Below, in pieces: positions 23,424 through 36,374 of a DNA stretch of 64,000 nt. A program made the position numbers and the translations under genes. Below the pieces are notes generated by a model that saw nothing but the letters and a program-made list of their open reading frames with translations, made no database searches and was not told the DNA's origin. Origin of the DNA: Bimuria novae-zelandiae CBS 107.79 (Eukaryota; Ascomycota; Dothideomycetes; Pleosporales; Didymosphaeriaceae); NCBI GenBank assembly GCA_010015655.1, contig ML976657.1, positions 1,779,843-1,843,842 of the forward strand, read 5' to 3'. Each line of letters opens with the position of its first letter. Position 1 is the stretch's first letter.

Positions 23424-26400
23424 ATGGATAACAATGCAGACGCAGTCGAAGCTGAGACCGCCAATGCCGAATCTCCCCCGGGTCAAGACAACAAAACAGA
23501 AGAACCTGGCACTGCAAGCGTCAAAAGTTACCTGGTACGTGATGTATGTTCAGAGACTCCCTGTTCCGTTCCTGATCGTCGACCAGCGAATCTTCACCTA
23601 CGCGGATCCCCTATCATGGACTCTGAACGTCATCGCCTTGATGGCCACAATTGGAGCTGGAGCTTCTTTGCCATTGTTGGATTTCATCCTCGGAAAGACC
23701 GTCACGACTTTCAACAATTTCCAGACGGGCTCAGTTGATCCTGCAAAGTTTCGTTCCGAGGCCGCGAAATGGGCGTACGTTAACGCGCAACCCTTTGCTT
23801 TCTCGAAACTCATCGATTTGCAGGCTTGTCATTGTGTACCTCTTCATCGGGCGATTTGTCCTTGCTTATGTCTGGGCTGTGGGTTTTCCATCCATTGACG
23901 CAACTCCAACTGACGCCAGAAGTTTTGCTTGAACCTTTCAGCTCTACAAACAACCAAAGCGTTTCGAACGCACTTTCTCAAGCAAACTCTACGCCAAGAT
24001 ATTAGCTTCTTTGACAGCAGGAGCGACTCGGTCTCCGTGCAAGTGACGACGAATGGCAACTTTGTCCACACCGGAATCTCTGAGAAGCTGGGCCTCATTC
24101 TTCAAGCTACAGCCACATTTGCTGCAGCCTTCGTGGTGGCGTTTGTTGTTAATTGGAAATTGACTTTCATCGTCGTTGCTGTCGTGCCAACCATCGTGGT
24201 AGCCCTCTTCATTAACCTGTGGATCGACACCAAGCAGGAGGGCCGCATCCTCGACTTTTATGCAAGAGCAGGGCAGCTTGCGGAGGAGGTTATCGGAAGC
24301 ATACGGACAGTTCATGCCTTCTGGGCACACCCACTGTTGACAGCCAAGTACGAGGCTGTATTGGACCAAGCTTTCAAGCAGGGGAAAAGAAAAAGCTTGA
24401 ATTGGGGCGCGCTATATATGTTTGAGTTTTTTTCGATCTATTCCGGTTATGGTCTTGCGTTTTGGCAGGGTATTCGTCGATATGTCAGTGGTGAAATAGC
24501 TGAGCCTGGTGAAGTTGTGACGTAAGTTTTCCAGTCCTGCTGAAAGAACATTGCAGGATCGAACGCTAATTACTTTCACAGCGTTATTTTTGCCGTAATC
24601 CTTGCCGCACAAGCGGTCACAGCGCTCGTTCCTCAGTTGATGCATGTCACGAAAGCAGCCTCAGCCGCCGACAGTTTGTTTCGTACAATCGACCGAGAAA
24701 GTCTAATCGATCCTATGTCTGAAAGTGGCGAGCACCCCGCCGACTGTAAAGGACACATCGAGTTAGAAGATATTTACTTCAACTATCCTACCCGACCAGA
24801 TGTAAAAGTTCTCCAAGGGCTCAATATTACAATCCCGGCAAACAAGACCACGGCGCTTGTCGGCGCAAGTGGTTCGGGAAAGAGCACGATCATTGGCTTA
24901 CTCGAGCGGTGGTATAATCCTTTGAGTGGAAATATCCTTCTAGACGGCAAGAAAATAGATGAGCTGAACGTGGCCTGGTTGAGGACAAATATACGACTGG
25001 TGCAGCAGGTAAGACCCAGATGCTGGCTGTCCAGACGGAGAGGCTCACATCCACTACCAGGAACCCGTGCTCTTTATAGGCTCGATCTTTCAGAACGTTT
25101 CTTATGGCTTGGTCGGCACTGAATGGGAGAACGCACCCGAAGAAGAGCAAATGAAGCTGGTGCAGGAAGCTTGCAAAGCTGCATATGCCCATGACTTCAT
25201 CCAGACGCTACCCGAGGTCAGATTGTTTCCAGCCATGTTGTAATATGATCTAAAACTGGTGTAGGGATACCAAACGCAAGTTGGTGAGAGGGCTGGCCGC
25301 CTGTCTGGTGGACAGAAACAGCGCATTGCCATTGCTCGTAGTATCATTTCCAACCCGAAAGTCCTTCTCCTGGACGAAGCCACTTCAGCACTGGATCCGA
25401 AAGCTGAATCTATCGTGCAAGAAGCCCTTGACAACGTTTCAGCGGAGCGCACGACCCTTATCATCGCCCACAAGCTCTCTACCGTCCGCAAGGCACACAA
25501 CATTGCCGTCATGGCGAAGGGAGCCGTGATTGAACAGGGCACGCACGAAGAACTTCTGAAAAAGAACGGAGCCTATGCCCGCCTTGTGAACGCTCAGAGT
25601 CTTGATGATCGGCAAAATCAGGACGAGGAGCCCGAGAAACAGGACTCCGATGCTGCTGAAGAAGAAAAACCATTGGACCAAGCCACAACTACGAGGAGTG
25701 AGAGGCCCGTAGACGAAGCGCAAGAAGAAACTAAGCCAACTATGGGCTATGGATTACCCAAAATTCTTTGGATCATCGTGTCGAAAAATCCACAGATTTG
25801 GTGGAGATTCGCGATTATGGGGTCGGCTGCCGCTTTGGCAGGTGAGTGCTCCTGTGTGAAAGGTCACGACCGCATACCATGGACTAATTCGCTATAGGTG
25901 GAGGATTTCCTGCATCGGCCGTTTTATTTGCCAGGGTGATGAACGCATTCACATTTCCTACAGGCGAAAAAATGGTGGAACAAGGCGATTTTTACAGTCT
26001 GATGTTTTTCGTGGTCGCGCTTGCCATTCTAGTCATCTACTTCCTCTTCGGGTTCTACACGAATGAAGTTTCTCAAGTAAGTATACTGCTAATGCTTTCC
26101 TCGAAACAATATCCTAATTGCTTAAGTTTCTTGCCCGCGGTACCCGGCTCGGCATGTTCAAAGATATAATACGTCAAGACATGTCTTTCTTTGACAAGCC
26201 CGAAAACGCAACCGGTGGCCTGGTTTCCAAGCTTTCTAGCTCCCCTACACAAATCCAGGAGTTGATGGTAAGTGTTGGGGTACTGATAACAAGTGTGGTT
26301 AGTGTCTTCGCCAGTAGTATTCTTGCCATCGTCACGGCTTGGAAGCTTGGCCTTGTTGTAGTGTTTGGAGGCTTACCAGTTATGATCTCCGCGGGGTACA

Positions 26401-27722
26401 TCCGAATTCGGCTGGAAGCTTCTTTAGACGATTCTACCCACCAAAATTTCGCAGACAGTGCGGCTCTCGCCGGAGAGTCCGTATCAGCTATCCGGACAAT
26501 TGCATCTCTGAGCTTGGAGAAGAGCATCTTATCCCGCTATGAAGCGCGCCTTCGGACAATTGAACAGAAGTCCATCCGAAGTCTTGTCTGGTCGATGTTC
26601 TGGTTCTCTATCACGCAGTCGGTAAATTTTTTGTTCATGGCACTTGGATTCTGGTAAGTCTTGCCGGCCTAGTTGCAAGCTTTCATCTACTTCAGTCATT
26701 CTTACTGACGATCGCGCAGGTACGGTGCACGCCTCCTTTCATTTTACGAAATCGGTCTTACGCAATTCTACACGGCCTTCACTTCGGTACTGTTTTGTGG
26801 TGAAGCAGCTTCATACTACTTTACCTACACTACCAGCCTAACTCAAGCGCGCGGCGCCGCAAACTATATGTTCTGGCTGCAAGCTCAGACCCCATCGATT
26901 CGCGAAGACTCTGACAGCTCAGCATCGCTAAATTCCGATAGCGAAGACGGGAAGCATTCGGGCGCAGACATTGGAGCATCTGATGTCAAGTTCTCGTATC
27001 CTCAACGGCCCTCACTCAAGATCCTGAGGGGTATATCCCTTCATGCACATCATGGCCAATCTATCGCGCTGGTTGGTCCCTCAGGATGTGGCAAAAGTAC
27101 TATGATTTCTCTCCTCGAGCGATTCTACGATCCAACTGGCGGACAAATCGTCTATAACAAAACCCCAATATACGAGCTTTGCCCACGTGTCTACCGCTCA
27201 CGTATCTCACTCGTGCAACAAGAACCTACCTTATATTCTTTCACCCTCAAAGAGAACATATCGCTTGGGTCCTTGGACCCTTCCAGCGTCACCGAAGCTG
27301 ACATCCAAGATGCGTGTCGCAAAGCCAACATCCACGAATTTATTTCGTCGCTCCCCGAAGGTCTCAACACTTCTGTCGGAGCCGGTGGCTCAGCGCTATC
27401 GGGCGGTCAACGTCAGCGTGTCGCCATTGCACGTGCCCTTTTACGGAAACCGCAATTGCTGCTTCTTGACGAGGCGACTTCGGCCCTAGACACCGAGTCT
27501 GAAAAGGTCGTCCAGACGGCACTGGACGAGAGCAAGAAGAAAGAGGGCTGCACTACAGTCGCTGTTGCGCATAGACTGAGTACAATAAAGGACTCCGACT
27601 GTATCTATGTCTTCCAGAACGGGAATATCGTTGAGTCGGGGACGCATGCGGAGCTCATTGAGAAGAGAGACGTGTACTATCAGATGTGTCTTGGACAAGG
27701 ACTAGATAGAGCGGTCGAGTAA
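23424..27722 (+). CDS. Full-length ABC-B (MDR/a-factor type) exporter
   Basis: Ten exons as I read them: 23424-23534, 23587-23774, 23824-23882, 23942-24521, 24582-25008, 25061-25216, 25265-25841, 25898-26076, 26127-26653, 26720-27722. They sum to 3807 bases, 1268 aa, the usual length of a fungal full transporter. Order is TMD1-NBD1-TMD2-NBD2. NBD1 has Walker [10 protein letters not shown], signature LSGGQ, Walker [13 protein letters not shown] and H-loop IAHKLST. NBD2 has [29 protein letters not shown] and VAHRLST. Both ATP sites therefore look competent. Relatives in the plasma membrane export peptides, lipopeptides or drugs. The third intron (23883-23941) has a weak GTTTTC donor and is the least certain junction. 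Position next to MT2 suggests export of its product; that is inference. Confidence 0.9.
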
Positions 27723-28030
27723 ACAATCCGACGGCAAGCCTGCATCGGGAAATGGAGGCACCCCGTTCGGGCAATCCGGGCCTCGCTTAGGGTTCCGCGC
27801 TACACCCGAACAGGCAATCGACCTACACGTCCCATCATAAAAACCTCTCTCCTCCGCCGTCATTTTCCTTCCTTTTCACTCTACTCCCACCCCTTCGTCT
27901 GCAACCCCCCCGTCTGCGCTAGCTGCCCCTCAGCCCCATCCCCAATCTAATAATCATCTTGAGGTATTTCCTCAAACCTAGTCGCCCCAGAGCTCGTAAC
28001 GGACGGATCTCAGATCCGGATCCATGGAGC
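27723..28030. other. 3' flank of the ABC gene
   Basis: GC-normal, pyrimidine-rich DNA with no supported gene. The AT-rich transposon block starts abruptly at about 28031. Confidence 0.5.
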
Positions 28031-31000
28031 TCCGTCCTAATTAGGCAACTCCATGAGCTACGTAGCTCTATGGATCTAGACGGAGCTAAGGGCTAGTCTT
28101 ATAGTAGTTAGTATAGTAGTTGCTTAGCATTCGCTAGAAAGCTTAGTATATTAGATTCTCGTGTTACTACTATAAATTAACGATTTAACGTCACGCGTTT
28201 AAGCACGTTATGTAGCTATAGGGCCTTTTTATACGTTTATTTTCTATTAAAATATGCGCCTGCGCCTACGTTTTTAAACTAAATTATTACTAAATAATTA
28301 ACGCCTTTTATAAATTCTACACTACTAACCTCTACACTAGCTACTTAATTGTTTTAATTGCCCTCTAGCTGCGAGAAAGGATCCTAAAATACCTTATTAA
28401 AGCTACTTATTAAGAAGCCTTAGTTGCTACTAGCCTAAAAGCTTTATACAGAGCTTTAAGGGCTCTGTTTAATTATTTTTAGTAACTCTAGTTCTATATT
28501 AAGATTACTTATTTAGTAGCTAAGGCAAACTAGAGCTTCCTGTATATCTTTAATAAAAGATGCCTAACGTGCTATAACTATATTTCTGTCTAGGCTAAAA
28601 ACTCTCTTAAGTTCGTCGCTTATAGCAAGCGTAGCGTACACGTTAATTACTATGCGAGAGAGCCTAGGATACCTTAACTAGATAATAAGAAGCCTCTAGT
28701 ACTTAGAGGGATATAAGCTACTAGTGTAATCCTCCTGTAAGTACGCAGTAACCTTATTATTAATAGTTCTTATAGGCGCTAACGTCGTAGACTTCTTACC
28801 TAGTTAATCTATTATAGAATTAAATAACCCGTACCTTAATTACTAAGTAAAATTAGGGTGTTTAATAGGCCTCAAAGGCTTCCGTGTAACTATAGGGAAA
28901 CTGCTATAATTATCTTTAAAGAATCGTCGAACTTTTATAAGCTAGTCCACGGCGTGATTTTTGCCCTAGAGCTCTATATAACTAGCTACTTTCTATTAAG
29001 GATTAAGTATTATAGTAGCAGCGTATAATAGACTTTTAGTAGTTAAATTATAGTACTTCTAAGCCTTATTTCAGGCCTGCTCGACGCCAACGTAGATTCC
29101 TTTCTTACTATAGGTCTATAGGGTATAAGTTTTCAGCTTCTCTAGGGCGTCTATTATTAAATTAAGTATAAGAGATACTAATATAATTAGAGGCTCCTTT
29201 TTCTGCTTATTAGGGCGTCCTTTAAGCTTTAAAGTAGCTTCTTAAAATAGTATAAGGACCTTTAGAATTTCTTTAACTTACTGCTAGTCCTTTGCCGTTA
29301 ACTAGTGTTTAATAACAAAACGTGTTAATAAGTCCTTAGGACGACTTCTTATTATACTTTTCTTAATAGGTTAAATCTTAAGCTTATACGTAGCTCTCTT
29401 ATGCCTAAAGAAGTAATTTAGAATACGCTGTAGCTAGTAGGCGCGTTTAATTATATTTACTATTAAATTCTACCTATAGAGAAGTTAGCTATTACTAGGT
29501 GTTAACGCGCGCTACTTAAAGTTTAAAGTTTAACTTTACTAGCTCTACTAAGAGATAACTCTATAATTATATAATATTAAATTAAGTTACCCACGATAGG
29601 ATTAAGGCTAATTTAAGTAGTAGTTATAGAGAAATAATTTAGTGCTATAGTTAAAAACAAGTTATTATATAAAAAGCTACTTACTAAGTATTATTATTAG
29701 GAAGTAACACTAGGGGATCTGGCGTACGACCTCCCCTAGGGTTTTCCTCTCTCTAAATGTGGCCTTAGGCTTCGTTAAAGCGTTGTATCCGCCCTAGAGA
29801 TTTGCAAATCCAGTTTACAGTTAATTAAATAATAGTAATTAGTTTACGGCTATAATAGTAGCTAGTCTCCTTTTTTAGAGAAGTAAGCTCTCTCTTAGAA
29901 ATGTTAAACATCTTATAATTAAGACTATAAAACAGGTCCCTAACTATAAAATTAAGTATATAGCTAGCACATCTTATTCTTTAGTAGATAAGGTTAAAGT
30001 GTAAAATTACACCTAGCTACGTAAGGGCTTAATTATTTAAAGAGGCATTATTATAAGCCTATACGCCTGTTTTCTTTTTAATCTTAAAGGCCTTAAGCGT
30101 TTATATTATAGCCTTTCTTATATTAGTTCCTATGTGTGGAGATTCTATCTCCCGTAGAGATAGGAGGGCTATATTACACTTATTATTTATATCTACTTAG
30201 TGGCTAATAATTGCAAGCAATCTATGTATCCTCTAATTAGTCTACCTGTTAAAGGATAGATATATTTTACTAGGGTAATCCTTTAAGGCCTTCCTAAGGA
30301 CCTCCTTCTTAGCCTTAAACTATTAAAGGACCTAGTTCCGTATCGTTTAATTATTAGGCAAGAGGCTCTAGCTAGTAAGCTCTATATAGCTAATTAACCT
30401 CCTAAAATACTTGCTACTTAGCTTGTAGAAGGGAATCTTGTTAGCTATAATCTAGGTAAGTAGGTCCTTCTATATGCCCTAGGGGTTAAACACTGTTATA
30501 GCTTTACTATGTATAGCTTATTGTACAGGATCCTTGTTATCTAAAGTAGCTAAGATAGATAATATGCCTTTATTAGTGCTAGGAGCTTTAACTAAAAGGC
30601 TCCTTACATAATTATACTACTCTGTATAGCGCGCGCGAAGGTGATTAAGGACACTACCTCCGCTATTAATTTTTAAAACAGCATTATGCGGAGAATCCTC
30701 CAGGTGATAGTGCTTATAAAGATACCACTATGTCTTATCCTCTATACGCTGTAAGGGTACTCCGTACAGCCAGTAGCCAGCGCGTCTCCTAACCTGCCGC
30801 TTATCCGCCAGGTATCCAGGGATTTTGTCATAATTGACCCAGTCGTAGTCAAATTCAGCCACTCTAGGCCTCTTTGGAGCTCGCCGGCGAGCCTCTTGAG
30901 TTCCTCCATGAGATTGAGGGCCTCTGAAAGGCCCTTTGCCGCCGTCAGCCTCATAGGCAGAGGTGTCACTGTCTGACAGTACGTTAACGGGACGCCGACG

Positions 31001-31130
31001 GTCAGCGCGCCTGCGAGACGGGGTGGAAACTGGCGACGGTGAGGCTCTAGATGGGGTAATCTGGGGCGTAGAAAGCCTTAAAGCCCTCCTTAGGGTGTTC
31101 TGAAGCCTCTTTAGGGGATTTTAGGACATG
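28031..31130 (-). pseudogene. Transposase relic with hAT-like N-terminal region, minus strand
   Basis: In a frame just upstream of 31130 the minus strand reads a basic Ser/Arg/Pro-rich lead. It then reads DYDWVNYDKIPGYLADKR, RRRAGYWLYGVPLQRIEDKT and a WYLYKHYHLED segment. This resembles the DNA-binding N terminus of fungal hAT transposases. About 30640-31130 keeps this sense and normal GC. From 30640 down to 28031 the sequence is RIP-type with stops everywhere. I do not find convincing terminal inverted repeats for this copy. A short palindrome-like stretch around 28020-28090 (ggatccatggagctccgtc against gacggagct) could be one end. Confidence 0.55.
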
Positions 31131-31146
31131 TTGAATAATTATTAAG

Positions 31147-34100
31147 TAGACATGCCAACAATTAAGCCAAACAAGCCGTGGCCTTCGGCTTGGCTTGAGG
31201 CTTGTTTTGGAGTCATGAGGCTTGGCTTGTTAGGCCTAACAAGCTTTTTTTTGATAGCTTAGATTGGAGCTTAATAAACGGCTTAATTATACTATATAAG
31301 TTAGACTGCCCTATATAGTAATTACTTACTACCTGAATCCTCGCTGCACATGCTGTATAGCAAGTCTATCTCTATAGTGCTTATTGCTACCTCCTTAAGC
31401 TAGTTATTACTGCCTAAACCCGCTTTCTACTAACGTCGTACACATTATATAGCCACTAATAAATAAGGTCCTATAGAGCGTTGCTAAGGCTTAAGAAGAT
31501 TACTAAGCTTACTAAACATGCGCTTATACTTATAGCTTAATACTAGAATAAAGAGTACGTTAAGTGTAAGCTTACTAAGGGCAGGATATTAATCGCGTAA
31601 CGTTACTTAGTATTTTATAAGGTTATTTATATACTTAGTACCTTTCTTAGCGCGTGGCTCGCTTCTCCGCTATTACTTAAACTTATCTAGCTTAATATTA
31701 ATGTTGCTAGTTATATTAGGATTAATAAGGCTCTTGATCGCGTCGTCTATGTCGTTGGGGAGCACCGCGGGGCGCCGACGTACAGGCAGTAAGGTGTTGT
31801 ACTCCGCCTACCGTGTCTGTGCGCGCAACGCCCGACTTCGCGCAACGCCCGACTTGGCAGTATGTTAGCGATTGCAAACATGAAGCTCTACAGCTACGTA
31901 AAAAATAGATTATTACGAGATTTTTTGTTAGAGCACTCTCTAAATTCATGCGACAATTTTATCTTATATATACTGTTTTAGCCAATTAATAGGGCGGCCG
32001 CAAGAGTTAATTACAGTAGGTTATGTAGCTAGAGCAACATTAGATAACGCGCTAGCTATAGTAGCCCTAGCACGCTACACACGCTTCTAATTTCTAATTA
32101 CTAGCTTTAAAACCTTCCTATTACCTCTTTAGGATAATTATAGAGCTTTTTAAGCGTTACGAGCTTCCTTTTAGCGTCGTTTTTCAGCTACGCGTTTAGC
32201 CTTTTTAGTAGCTAGCTTAGCTAGTTCCTTCTCACGCACTAATTTAGCTGCCTCTCTCTTTACACGCCTCTTATCCTTTAGCCTTTCCTTAAGTAGCTTA
32301 TTATTATGTTAAATTTACTTTTTATTAGCTTTTGCAAGCTCCTCTTAACGCTTAACGTCCTTAAATACCTTATATCTTACTTCTGCCTCCTTCCGTGCAC
32401 GTGGTGACCAGAAAACAGCACCTCTATAGTACTCCTCGTGTTGCTGCAAAGGCAAAACTTTCCTCTTTATAGAGGCCTTCTTTTTCTCCCTTAGGGCATC
32501 CTTTACACCCTCTAATTCATGGTAGATAAGCTTATTCTAAGCCACTAGGTGGTAGAGGGTGCAAAGAACTTTTTTTAACTCGCAAGAGTGCACATCCTTT
32601 ATAGATTTGCGTACTAGCGTTTCCACTTTAGGCCAGTCCCCCCTAGAGTAACATAAACCTAATATCTCAGATAACTAGGAGCCATCTAGTGTTAATATTC
32701 TAAATCTTTAGAGTATTTTCTCAGGATTAAGTAGTAATATGCTAGTAGCTTTAAATAAGCTAAGAACTAACTCTTAGGTAAATATATTTAACTAGGCGGC
32801 CTAGAATATTAAAAAGAAGTCCTCTTTTTTAATAGGGATCTATCTAAGTATTATATAGAGGCGATTTGTAAGTTCCTAGGAGTAATTTATTACTAGAGGA
32901 CTAAAGCTAACTAAATCTAATGGCTAGAGCGTATGAGTTGAATGTGGAGGAAAGATACATAGTAGTATCTTATTATCATCGCAGAACCTGATAAAATCCA
33001 TCGTTACATGGCTGCCATAACCGTTTACTATTAACAATCGCCATCTCCTTCGTGCTTTAGGTTTAGTGTAACAATTAAACACCTGCTCAAGCCACGCAAG
33101 GCTAATATCATTATTTATCTAGCCTGTGGGTAAGGTTGTAAAATGGACTTAATAAGTTCCTAGGTAGATATCTTTAACCTAGCTAGCTTGTACATCTCCT
33201 TTCTTTGCTAGATATATAACAAATAGCGGTAATATACTTCTATCAGCGCAAATTAACGCCAGCACTATTACCTAGACGCGAGATCTATTTTAGAGAGCTA
33301 AGCTAACACGTTTATATTTATATACGTCTTTGCTAAAGACTCTTTTTAACCTGCTAATCACTCCAATTGCGAAGCCTTTTTCATCCATGTTATACGTTTC
33401 TAACAGCTATATATCGTATTCAGATATTTTGTGTTGCAGAAGGTTAAAATACAGGCTGTATTTAGCGACTAAATTAGCATTATAGCGTATAAAGTCTATT
33501 ACTAGCGCCTATTAAGATATAAGCTTATTCTTGTTGCAGTTAATAAAGCGCGTAACCCAGCTTTTGGAGACGTCCTTAGTAGCTAATTTAGACACAAAAT
33601 TTCGTATCATAGATCTCGTAGGTGGTAGGCGTCGCTCAGTAAGCTCCTTTATATACCTCACAAGCTTAGCTTCTTAGTGTGGGCTAAGTGTATACTAGTT
33701 AGAGTCCTTAGTAACGCGTAGGCGCTGCACGCGTCGGTGTTAGCGCGATAAGATTATGCAATTAACGCCGTACATTTTTGCTACTTTTGCATATTCGAAT
33801 TTTTCGCCTAAAGCTAGGCTATCGATGTATGCAATCGCTTCGTCAATGGCTGGCATGATGGTGGAGTTGTGTGATGTGGAAGATGTGTGCAAAATGGCTG
33901 GGGTCGGGCGTTGCGCGAAGTCGGGCGTTGCGCGCACAGACACGGTAAAGCGCGCGAAACGCGCGGTTGTTCTCCTTAAGCCACCCAGGTTTGTCGCTCT
34001 AGGCGACGTCGCAGTATGTTTTATAGTAGGGATAAAGGATTATAGTAGCGTAGTAGGCTAAAGAGTAGTTAAGCTTAGCGTAGTAAGCGTTAGCTTTTGC

Positions 34101-36374
34101 CTAGGCTACGCGTAGATTAGTAATAAGGTAGTCTTTAGGCGCTTTATCGTGCGCGTTATAGTTAATAGCCTTATAGGCTTTAACGCGCTGCTTGTAGTAT
34201 ATTAAGATATACTTAAAGACTAGAATAATCTTAGTAATCGCGCTAAAATGTCCGCCTTAGCCGCGTCCCTCTAGGCGCTTTGTTGCCGCTTTTAGTGGCC
34301 TTAGAGCGTCTATGTACTTAGTAATAACCGCCTAGTTATGTGCTAAGAGCCTGTCAGACCGCATCCATGGCTACGCCTCTGGTAGCTTATTACCCTAAGT
34401 TATAGCGTACGTGTCCTTATTACAAATACGTTTTATGTAATAATTAGCGTACGCAGTAATAGCAGGCTGTAGCTTAATAGCGTGCTTAAAGTAAGAGTAG
34501 TAGGAGTTCTAGCGCGTAATAATAGGCTTAATAGGCTTAAGTATCTTATAGTCTTTAGCTATCGCGCTAGCAGGTAGGTCGTGGTGTAAGAGACGCTAAA
34601 AGTTAGTAAAAAGCGCATACTATTATGGCGTTTTAATATAGTTAATAACGTCTAATAAGACGCCTAGCGGGTCGTCGCGCCTCTACTTAGTTATAAACTT
34701 ACTCTCTTTAGTAAGCTTACTAGCATTATTATTAAAAGCATTAGCTTCTTTACCCTAAAGTAGAGTCTAGCTAATAAGGTTAAGAGTATAAGGGCTATAG
34801 CAGAGGTAGTAATAAGGCGCGTTAAAACCTATCTCTTACGCTAACTTATAGATAGTAGCGTTGTTATTACTCGCGTTATTAAGTACGAAGTAACTAATAT
34901 TAAGCGGGTTAATACTAAACTACTATATTATTTAGCTAATAACCTCTACTATCCTTTCGCCACTATAAGCGCCTGCTAGCAGCGGCAGCGCTATAGGTAA
35001 ATCCTAAAGCTTGCTACGCTTACTAATAAAGTAGGTAATAATACTTAGAAACCCGCGCTTACCGCCTTTTATTATTTAGCTATTAAAGCTAAAGTAGATC
35101 TTGCTTAGCGCCTAGGACAGCTCTAAGACTACCTAAGGCTTTAGGTAGTTATAGAGTTATAAAATAAAGCCTAAGACGCTCGTGCGAGAGGACTACAACG
35201 TAGCCTTAGCCTCTAAGTTAGTAGCTATAATTAGCTATTAAAATACTAGTAACTTAAACTCTCTTAACGGGTAATTATTCTTAATAAGCTAACTAATAGC
35301 AGCAAGCCTAAAGTGCTAAGTATTAAAGCTACTAAGCTTATTAGCAATATTTTAAAAGACGCTAATCTTATCGCCTATAAAGACTTAGCGTAGGTGGCTT
35401 ATCTCGCGCTTCTCTGCTTCTTTTCCTGGCGATAGATAGCCATAACCGCGCTTTTTCTAGCTTAGGTAGTAGGCTATTATTAACGTTAATAGCGTTATTT
35501 TATATATGCCTACGCCTCTAGCGTCTATAATCTTATGCTAATGGCAGTATTAATAGATAAAGAAGAGCTAATTTAGCTCCTTAAGCAGCGTAATATAGTA
35601 CCTATAAAGATATACTTAGCTTCTCTTTGCGCGCTGTGTCGCTAACAGCTTTATATATTTTAGTATACGCTTAAAATTAAGCTTATTAAAGTTATCCTCT
35701 AGGTGCGCGTCTAGGCTCTTATTATTATCCTTATTAGTACCTTTAGCGGGCTCTTTAACGTCTATTATAGCTATTATTGCAGCGTCGCTGCCCTTAGTAG
35801 GCGGGACGATGCTATCCTTACTTTGCGACTTACGGAATCGCGACTTAAAAGTAGCTCGTGGCGATAGGCGCTGCAATAGCGTTAATTACGTATTATTTAG
35901 CTTAATTAGCTAGGTAGACGTGCCTTAAGTAGCTATTTTAGCGCGTTTATATAGCTTAGGGATTATAGCGCTATTGCGCGCGCGTTTTAACTACTTTAGT
36001 AGTATAATAAATAAGCTTAGTGTAGCTAAAGAGATAAAGTAATAGCTAAAAACGCGTGCTGCTAGAGGTGGCTGGCCACTTACTAGTACTAGTAAGTAAC
36101 TTAGCTATTAATAAGCTAACTATTATACTAGTATAACACTAGAAAAGTGTCGCGAGATTATCTATATAATAGCCTTAAAAAAGTTACTAAACTTAGCCTA
36201 AAACCACTCTACTACCTACTTTTTATTAAGCCTAATAAGCTAAATAATTAAGCCTTCCCTCTTTAGCTTGGCTTGTTAGCAAATTACTACACGTTAGCTT
36301 AGATTAATAGAACTAAGCCAAGCTCAAGCCAAACAATCAAGCGCTTGTTAGCGGCTTAATTGTTGGCAGGTCTA
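31147..36374 (-). mobile_element. hAT element (hAT2), interrupted by a pogo element
   Basis: The left end tagacatgccaacaattaag and the reverse complement of the right end (tagacctgccaacaattaag) are 20-base inverted repeats with one mismatch. Both begin TAGAC, i.e. CAGAC after one C-to-T change. Without the nested 2135-bp pogo element the length is about 3.1 kb, close to hAT3 (3165 bp). The minus strand has transposase remains: an 86-codon Lys-rich stretch at 35616-35876, and LPIALP-like sequence near 34990 as in hAT3. I do not find an 8-bp target duplication (ttattaag against gtaagcat), so the flanks may have been rearranged. Confidence 0.7.
31811..33945 (-). mobile_element. Pogo/Fot1-type transposon nested in hAT2
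   Basis: 2135 bp with inverted repeats starting CCGTGTCTGTGCGCGCAACG and continuing with a second gcgcaacgcccgac unit (about 43 bases). TA lies on both sides (31809-31810, 33946-33947). The minus strand starts MPAIDEAIAYIDSLALGEKF and AKVAKMYGVN, a helix-turn-helix of the CENP-B/pogo type, then has DEKGFAIG, and LLIVNGYGSHV where relatives have LxxDGHGSH. The second catalytic Asp codon is therefore lost by G-to-A. IFPPHSTHTL and PLDL follow. The C-terminal third (32150-32500) is Lys/Arg/Glu-rich. Many stops; inactive. Confidence 0.9.

Noticed and set aside
12577..27722. Complete secondary-metabolite gene cluster
   Set aside because: No polyketide synthase, peptide synthetase, terpene cyclase, P450 or pathway regulator can be read here; only methyltransferases and an exporter.
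28020..28090. Palindrome-like sequence as a transposon end
   Set aside because: No matching inverted copy found at the other side of the hAT-like relic.
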